Positions 56,695 to 64,000 of a stretch of DNA of 64,000 bases are shown here, piece after piece; positions within the stretch are counted from its first letter, which is position 1, and each line of letters opens with the position of its first letter. The stretch covers positions 458,697,197 to 458,761,196 of the forward strand of contig NC_066581.1 of assembly GCF_024323335.1 (NCBI RefSeq), written 5' to 3'. The stretch is from Lathyrus oleraceus. Its lineage: Eukaryota; Streptophyta; Magnoliopsida; Fabales; Fabaceae. Made by a program: the position numbers and the translations under genes. The notes under the pieces are model-generated. The model had not been told where the DNA came from, made no database searches, and saw nothing but the letters and a program-made list of their open reading frames with translations.

Positions 56695-59193
56695 TGATCT
56701 GCCACCTCAATTAATGAGGGAGATCAGATGGTCCACGTATTTTTGAATTTTTGAATTTTCATTTTAATTGCTTTTTTTTCATTAATTCATATTAATTTCA
56801 TTATTGATCCAAAAAATATGGGCCTTTCACCAAAAAATTTCAAATATTCTCCTCTTTCATTTTCTAAATTAAAATTATTGTTTGGATCAATATTGATATT
56901 TTTCATGATTTAATTATTTTTTGTTCATATTTTAAATTGTTTAAAAATACTTCTGACTTTTTAAAAATAATGATTTTTTTCTCCAAGGTCCTTTGACCTT
57001 GTTTGACCTATGATAAATATCTTGGCCATTTATTTGATATTTTGAAGAGGTTTTGGGTTTTTGATAAAACATAATTTAATTTAATGCATTTTTAATTGAT
57101 TTTTAATTTGTTTAATTGAAATAATTTGTGTTGAGCCATTTTTATTGACTTGTGGAGTTTGACCATTGTGTTTAGGCCTTGGTCAAGGTTGATTTGACTT
57201 TTGTTGGATTAAAATCATTGGATTTAGGACAATGATAAAATGTACATTTACTTTCCCAAAATGAATGAATTCTTTTAATTTGATGAAATTCCTCCCATGA
57301 CCAATTTGTGTTTGTCTCCTTTCCCCTCCCTCTTCATCTTCAATCCCTTTTTATCCCACTCCTCTCTTTGGCCAATGAAATCTCAATATCCTAAGGCTAA
57401 TTGGTTCATGAACCAATACAAGTATGAATGGTATTAGATCCATCCTTTGATCATTTTCTTTTTGTGCGTGGTATGTTTTAGGAGTATGATTCATTATACC
57501 ATATCTCTAACATGCATTAATATCAAAAAGTTTATTGCCCGACCTCAAATAGTTGTGACTTCTACATAAGTCCAATTATGATTGCTTAACATAACGCTAA
57601 ATTTTGACACAAAAGGCATAACATTATAGTAAGTGAGATTGTAAGTCTCCCTCCTTTCATGGTATTGTGTGGAAACTTGGCCTTTTTTCCTTTCTTTGGA
57701 AGATGTCTTGGTTCAAAGATCCATGCTTGTGAATAGAGGGTTGAGTGTTCTCCAAAGAATGACTTAAAAAGTTGAAAAACAAAACTTCACTAACATCTAA
57801 TCAACTAACATTTGACTAACTTTTAATTTCAAGCCATTTAGTTTTGTGCACTTTAAATTCAAGTCTTTTATCATATGCCATTATACATATCATTTGACTT
57901 GTTTATGTTTATGTCATTTTTACTTTGCTCACTTGAGTCATATATTGTGATTGTATATACTTGTTTGTGTATTTTGTTTGTGTTTGTGGTCCTATGACCT
58001 TAAAGTACATAATAAACAACAAAAACCCTAAAAAATGTTTGTGTGGACTGTTGGATTGTGATTTGAGCTTTGGACTTAGAATTAGGCAACATTCACTATG
58101 CAAATGGACTTGGCCAATGCCAACATTTCTGAAACCAAGTTATTGTGATGTTGAGCTTTCATCTGATACAAGTATTGGGATCCACATGAGTTCATTTGCT
58201 ACATGGTCTTGATGCAAATGTTACTTTGAAGCTGTGTCAAATGCCTTATTCTGAGTCATTCAAGGAGTATGTCATATGATACATGGGGAAGATTATGAAG
58301 AATATTATGAAGTTGCTAGCTTGGATGTGGCTATCTTTATTTGATGTCTTTCTCTTCATCTTGATATTTGTGTATTGATATTGCTTGATCCTAAAGTCCA
58401 AGGGAAAAGTGGGTTTTTATATGACATTCTTGTCTATTGGATTGCATCCCATTGGTCAGATTTTTTCAACTCTTAACTTTTAAATTTTTGCTTAAGATTA
58501 GTCTCTTCATCTCCTCCCACTTCTTAAATTTCAAATCTCTCCCTCCTTTTCAAAAACATTCTTTGCTTGTGATTTCTAAACTTAGACTTTATTGCAAATT
58601 AGAAACTTTGGCCTTATGCCATTGCATTTTTAAACTCTTTTCTTAAATCAAACTTGTGAATAAATCTAATCATATTGACTTAAAGTTTCAGAAGACAAAA
58701 AGAACTAACACTCATTCAAACTCTTTTAGGCCATGTGTGCCTCCTTTAAAGTTAAACTTTTGTTAAAAGCAATTCACTCACTTTGAAATTAATTCCACGA
58801 ACTACGAGGTTTTGATCCCTCATTTTTATGTTGGTGCGTAGGCACAAGTTCGAAGGTCTTGTCAAACACAAAATATAATTAATGAATTCTTTTCTCATCC
58901 CCACACTCTATTTATTGCAAACATCATTTTATACCAAAACACATACACACATAAAAAAGGGCGCCATAGGAGTACCTAGGACACTTTGGGTGCTAACACC
59001 TTCCCTCTGTGTAACCAACCCCCTTACCTGTAATCTCTAGCATTTTATTAGTTTTGATTTGAAAACTTCCTATCTTTGGGTTTTGTTCGTACTTTTACCT
59101 TTTCCCTTGGAAACAATAAAAGCGCGGTGGCGACTCTGATTTATTTGACGATAAGTTCATCCATAGCTTAATGGTCATGAATTTACCGCTACA
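56695..59193 (+). repeat. Ogre-like 5' LTR, second segment
   Basis: Resumes with TGATCTGCCACC and runs parallel to 1480-4004 of the first LTR, ending ttaccgctaca at 59193. Near its end it carries TGGCGACTCTG (59128-59138), a copy of the start of the adjoining primer site. No coding sequence is supported. Confidence 0.88.
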
Positions 59194-59202
59194 GAAATTA
59201 AG

Positions 59203-59220
59203 TGGCGACTCTACTGGGGA
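59203..59220 (+). promoter_or_regulatory. Ogre-like primer-binding site (tRNA-Arg type)
   Basis: TGGCGACTCTACTGGGGA, nine bases after the LTR end. It resembles the complement of the 3' end of a plant tRNA-Arg, the primer reported for Ogre elements, with one or two mismatches from memory. Confidence 0.75.
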
Positions 59221-60068
59221 GTAGTCCTCAGTGGGTTTAGCCTACTTTTTTATGTGTATATAATTGTATATTTGATGTTTGTATATTTGTTTGTATGATA
59301 TAATCTGCTTGTTGTGCTTGGTGATCTCTGAATGGTGAGATAAGTTTAAACCCGGACTTGAGTGAAAATTAAGATAGGAGGATGGTATAGTCATGTTCGA
59401 CTTGTGTGGAGTAGTCCTTAACAAGTTGGCTTGAGACCCATCTACTCAGTGGAGACCCTTTTTGAGTTCTGAATGTCACACAAGTTATTTGTGGTTAGGC
59501 ATTACTTTCTCTGATTTGGGGTCCGAGAAGCTGAGAACCGTAGAAAATTTAACCCAACTTGGCCTATTTAGGACGTAGTGCGGAGACTGTTCAGGTGTAG
59601 ACCTAATAACAGTTGTTACACGATACTACACTCAGACGAGTTTCTCTTGAGAATATTATGGGTTGATGAGTCATACATCCTAACCTATAATACCCGATAG
59701 ATGGAATTAAGACTCTGGGAACTTTTTAGAACATGATCTATAGGTTTTTATCCTTAGTGCACTCCTTTGGGATGGTTCTTAACCTGACTCCATGCTCGTG
59801 ACTTACAACAAATCCTTGATTCTTGGTTGATCCAATCAAATCTTGTCAATATCAATGGAACTTGGGTGTTGATAAGGTGAAAACCATAATCCACCAAAAT
59901 ATATGATTGATCTTGACAATGACTTGATTCATCCCTTGACCTTTGTTTTCCTTGTGTGTGATTCCTTATTTGTGATTGTTGCATTCAGGCGTTCATGCGC
60001 CTCATAACATCCATCACAGAAAATAAATTTCAAGGAACTAAGGTTTTATTTGCAAATATTTTCAGACC
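59221..60068 (+). other. Ogre-like 5' untranslated leader
   Basis: About 850 bp without a convincing ORF, between the primer site and the first ATG of an ORF1-like frame. Nothing else recognised. Confidence 0.5.
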
Positions 60069-60133
60069 ATGGATTGTGGACGAAGGAACACTAAGAAGTA
60101 CAGTTTCAGATTTCCCGATTTGAAAGAGCTAAG
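60069..60133 (+). pseudogene. Start of Ogre ORF1-like frame, truncated
   Basis: ATG followed by MDCGRRNTKKYSFRFPDLK and then ELS, cut by the inverted LTR at 60134. The basic start and position after the leader suggest the N-terminus of the ORF that precedes gag in Ogre elements. Only 22 codons remain. Confidence 0.45.
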
Positions 60134-63100
60134 TGTAGCGGGAAATTCATGATCATTAAGCTATTGACAAGCTAGAGATCAATTAATAAGAGTCGCCACC
60201 GCGCTTTTATTGTTTCCAAAGGAAAAGGGAAAAAGTACGAACAAAATCCAAATAGTAAGAAGTTTTCAAATAAAAACTAATAAAAGTCAGAGATCACTGG
60301 TAAGGGGGTTGGTTACATAGAGGGAATGTGTTAGCACCCAAAGTGTCCTAGGTACTCATAGGGAGCCCTTTTTGTGTGCATATGTATTTTATACAAAGTG
60401 ATGTTTACAAACAAATAGAATGGGGGGATGAGAAAAGAATTCATTAATTATATTTTTCTGTTTGACAAGACCTTCGGTCTCGTGCCTATGTACCAACATA
60501 AAAATGAGGGATCAAAACCTCGTAGTTCGTGCTACACATTTCAAAATAAGTGTGTTGATTTTAATAAAATTTAAGTTTGAAAGGCACAAAGGCCTAAAAT
60601 GATTTGAATGGGTTAGTTCTTTTTGGCTTTTTGAAAGTTTAAGTCAAGTATAGTTAAGTTTATTTACAAGTTTGAGTTAAGAAAATAAGTTTGAAAATGC
60701 AATGGCATAAGGCCGAAGTTTCTTTCTTTTTGCAAAAAATGGTCAAAGTTCAGAACAAATGTAGTTCACACAAAGAAGATTTTGAAAATGGAGGGAGAGA
60801 TTTTGAAATTAAAGAAATGGGGAGAAGATGAAGAGACTATCCTAGGAACAAAATTAAAATTTTAGAGTTGAAAAGATCTGACCAAATGGGTAGCAATCTA
60901 ATAGGCAAGTATGTCAATAGAAACCCAGAATTCCCTTTGGACTTTTAGAGTCAAACAACACACAAATGCACAATTATATCAATCTTGAAGAGAAAAGGCA
61001 TCAAATAAAGATGGCCTCATCCAAGCTTATCCACTTCATGATCTTCTTCAAAATAGCCCACAAGTCACAGGTTCAACATAACAGCTTAACAATGATCAAT
61101 GTTGCAGATGAACTGGAGAGGTCTTGAATGATGTATCAGATGAATTTCACATTGCCATCATTTGGTTCTTAAACAAGTTGGCATTGGCCAAGTCCATTAG
61201 CAGAGGAATGTTGCCTAAGTTCTAAGTCCAATTGGTCCACAGATCAAGCCAACAGTCCACACAATTTTTTTTAAAGGATTTTTATGATTATTAGGTGCAT
61301 TAATGGTCAAAGACCACACAAACAAGCAAAGTAACACAAAAACAAAATATTTCACACAATATGGTCCAAATGGACAAAGTGAAAATTACATTAACATAAA
61401 CAATTAGAATGATATGTATAATGGCAAATGATAATAGAATGCTAAAAGTAAATTGCATTAAAGTAAAATCTTGAAGTTAAAAGTTAATGGTTAGTAAGTT
61501 AGTAGTTAGTTTTATTTTGCTTTTGATTTCAAGACATTCTTTGGAGAACACTCAACCCACTTGCCACATACATGGATCCTTGAACCAAAACATCTTCCAA
61601 AGGAAGGAAAGAAGGCCAAGTTTCCACACAATACCATGGAAGAGGGGAGACTGACAATCTCACTAACTAGAATGCTTATGCCTTTTATGTCACAAGTTTA
61701 GCGCTATGTTAATCAATCGTAATTGGACTTATGTAGAAGTCACAACTATTTGAGGTCGGGCAATATACTTTTGGTGTTAATGCATGTTAGAGACATAGTA
61801 TTATGAACTATGCTCATTAAACATACCACACACAAAAAATATGCAAAAGGTGTGGCCTAATCTCATCCATACTCATGTTAATCTTTCAATCAACTAGCAT
61901 TAGAACTTTGAGATGTCATTGGCCAAATAGAAATGAATGAATGAAGAAGGGGAATTAGATGAAGGGGAAATGGATGAATGAGATCACAAATTGGTCAAAG
62001 GAGGACTTTTACCAAATTAATATCATTCATTCATTTTGGGAGATGGAATGTACATTCCACCAATCCCCTAAATCCAATGATATTAACTTAACAAAGTCAA
62101 ATCAACCTTGACCAAGGCCCAACAACAAACAATCAAACTCAATTAAGTCAATACAAATGGTCAACACAATTTAAATGACATTAATTCAATTAAAAATAAT
62201 AAAAGAATGCATTAAATTCAAATATGTTTTGTCCAATTCCTAAAATCTCATCAAAACACCAAAGAAATGACCATGAGATTTATCATAGGTCAAACAAGGT
62301 CAAAGGACTTTGGAGAAAAAATTTCATAATTTTTGGATATTTAAAAATATTTTTAAACAATTAAAAACAAATGCAAAATCAATTAATTTATGAAAAATAT
62401 TAATAATGATCCAAAAAATAATTTTAATTCAGAATATGAAAAAGAAAAATATTTGAATTTTTTTGGTGAAAGTCTCATATTTTTTGGATCAATATTGAAT
62501 TTAATATGAATTATTGAAGAAAATGCAATTAAAACAAAATATCAGAAATTCAAAAATATGTGGACCATCAGATTTCCCTCATTAATTGAGGTGGCAGATT
62601 TGATGATCCAAAATGCGCATTCCGTGTGTTCTTGAGTCAACCGCGTGACACAGATGGTAATAAAAACAAACGCTCCAGATTAAAACGTGAAACATGGATC
62701 ATGTGGTTCAGACACAAGACACCTCATCACCGGAGCCAGAGCTACAATTGTCTTCTCCGGTGAGCTTCACCGGACTGGTCAACATGAACCATCACCAAAA
62801 AAAGAAACAGGGATATGATCTTGAAGAGAAAATGGCACTGAGCTCGAATCTAACCTCCAATTGTTCCAATTCCAAATATATTAAGAGATATGTGGAATTG
62901 AAAAATGAGGTACATGATCTGAGTTGCTTCAATTTGACCTCAAAGCAACTCAATCTTCTTGCCTACATTGGTAGGACTTCAGACAACCAAAGAATCAATG
63001 GAATTGAGCAACAATTTAAGAGAATCGAAGAGTTTAAAATTTCTGCAAATTACCTTCAATGGTGGTCTGAACACGATGGATCTTGATCTGAATTGTGCTT

Positions 63101-64000
63101 GGCTTCACTTCAATTGCTTACAGGAAGGGAATGGAAAGGTTTAAAAGCAATGGACTCCTGGAGAATTGAATTCCAAAACAGTGGAGATTCAAGCTCAAAT
63201 TCAAATGAATTTATCAGGTTTATCCTATAAGAGTGAAGGGTTTTCAATGGGGGATCAAAGCTGGCGTAATGTGTGTGAAATTTTTGAGCAAATGGAGCTT
63301 AATTTATAGATGAATCCATGTGATATTTGCACACTCTCTTCACTTTCCAAAATTGGCAAATGATGATGGAATGGTGCATGGGCGCGCATAAGCCCATGAA
63401 ATGATGGTTTGAAGGTCCAAATTGAAGATCAGATGCTTTGAAGGTTGATTGGAATGCAAAGCAACTGAACATTGGTGCTTGAAGTTGGATCCATGCCAAA
63501 TGATATCAGCCTGTTTAAGCCATGCGCAGCCTATGCATTTCTCATCCAAAATAAATAAATTTGAGCTCTTTAGAAAGGTGAGATCAAGAGGAACAAGTTT
63601 TATGTTGAACAATTTTTCATTTGGAGCTTGGAACTTGGAGAAATTTGTGATGGAAGTTTGGAAAATTTGACATATCAAAAATTTTCTAAGTGTCAAGCCA
63701 TATGTCTCAATATTCTACCTTGCTTAACTTTTTATGGGAACTTCAAATGAGAAAAGTGTATTCATAAAAGTTGTAGCTCTCTCAAAGACCTTCAAAATTA
63801 TCACCAATTTCATGCCATTTGGATTTGAAATGATAGAGTTATGCATTTTTGAAGTTTGGAAAAATCACTTGATCAATGGTATAGGTCAAAAGTGACCTAT
63901 AATGTAGCCTCATATCACATGCTCAAAAAAGTTGAATTAGCTCCCACTCCAAAAATTAAAGTTGAAGTAGACATATTGAATTTGATTGTGAAACTTGGAA
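60134..64000 (-). repeat. Ogre-like LTR in reverse orientation, runs off the window
   Basis: Starts TGTAGCGGGAAATTCATGATC, the reverse complement of the LTR end, with the U5 motif agagtcgcca at 60189-60198. It mirrors the plus LTRs for about 3.87 kb. The reverse-strand TATA (TATAAAT) is at 63302-63308. The five bases before it are ctaag, a candidate target duplication whose partner lies beyond 64000. The ORF at 62694-63086 is antisense to the LTR and not considered a gene. Confidence 0.82.

Noticed and set aside
62694..63086. 130-codon ORF, with a related antisense frame at 1064-1249
   Set aside because: It is antisense to the Ogre-like LTR; similarity between copies follows from nucleotide identity of a young family, and the frame is not kept at the same length.

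Overview
The window looks like heterochromatic or intergenic DNA from a large plant genome, most likely a legume of the pea/vetch/lentil group. That placement is an inference from three things: long Ogre/Tat-type Ty3-gypsy LTRs beginning TGTAAGACCCC with a tRNA-Arg-like primer site, Sirevirus-type Ty1-copia elements, and a Tekay-type chromovirus. I see no host gene, tRNA or rRNA. Essentially everything supported is LTR retrotransposon, much of it nested.

Layout. 1-4004: 3' part of an Ogre-like LTR (+). 4005-5816: non-coding, probably the start of a second Ogre/Tat-family LTR. 5817-27129: a tandem Sirevirus array (+) reading [pol tail-ORF2]-LTR-gag-pol-ORF2-LTR-gag-pol-ORF2-LTR, with a repeat unit of 8,732 bp and only scattered SNPs. 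27130-31606: continuation of the second-family LTR. 31607-about 36790: a deleted Tekay-like chromovirus inserted in it. About 36790-37132: the end of that LTR. 37133-38693: decayed ORF1 and gag remnants. 38694-39118: Ogre-like LTR fragment (-). 39119-59193: a full Ogre-like 5' LTR (+), split by a rearranged Sirevirus cluster (-) at 41136-56694, which itself carries a nested solo Tekay-like LTR. 59194-60133: Ogre-like primer site, leader and start of ORF1, cut by an oppositely oriented Ogre-like LTR that runs off the window (60134-64000).

How the genes work together. The + Sireviruses have open gag and pol frames, but their third ORF (ORF2, in the position called env-like in this lineage) lacks 151 codons. 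The - Sirevirus has the long 507-residue ORF2, but its gag carries one nonsense codon and its pol two.

The most unusual signals are regulatory or structural. The Sirevirus U3 carries about six pairs of ATCGAT-centred palindromes spaced 20-21 bp within each pair, and three more pairs lie upstream of ORF2. This is conserved in two diverged subfamilies. Independently, the solo Tekay-like LTR carries eight ACGCGT-centred palindromes at an exact 21-bp period. The - cluster has the same 5-bp target duplication TGATC three times, recording LTR-LTR recombination.
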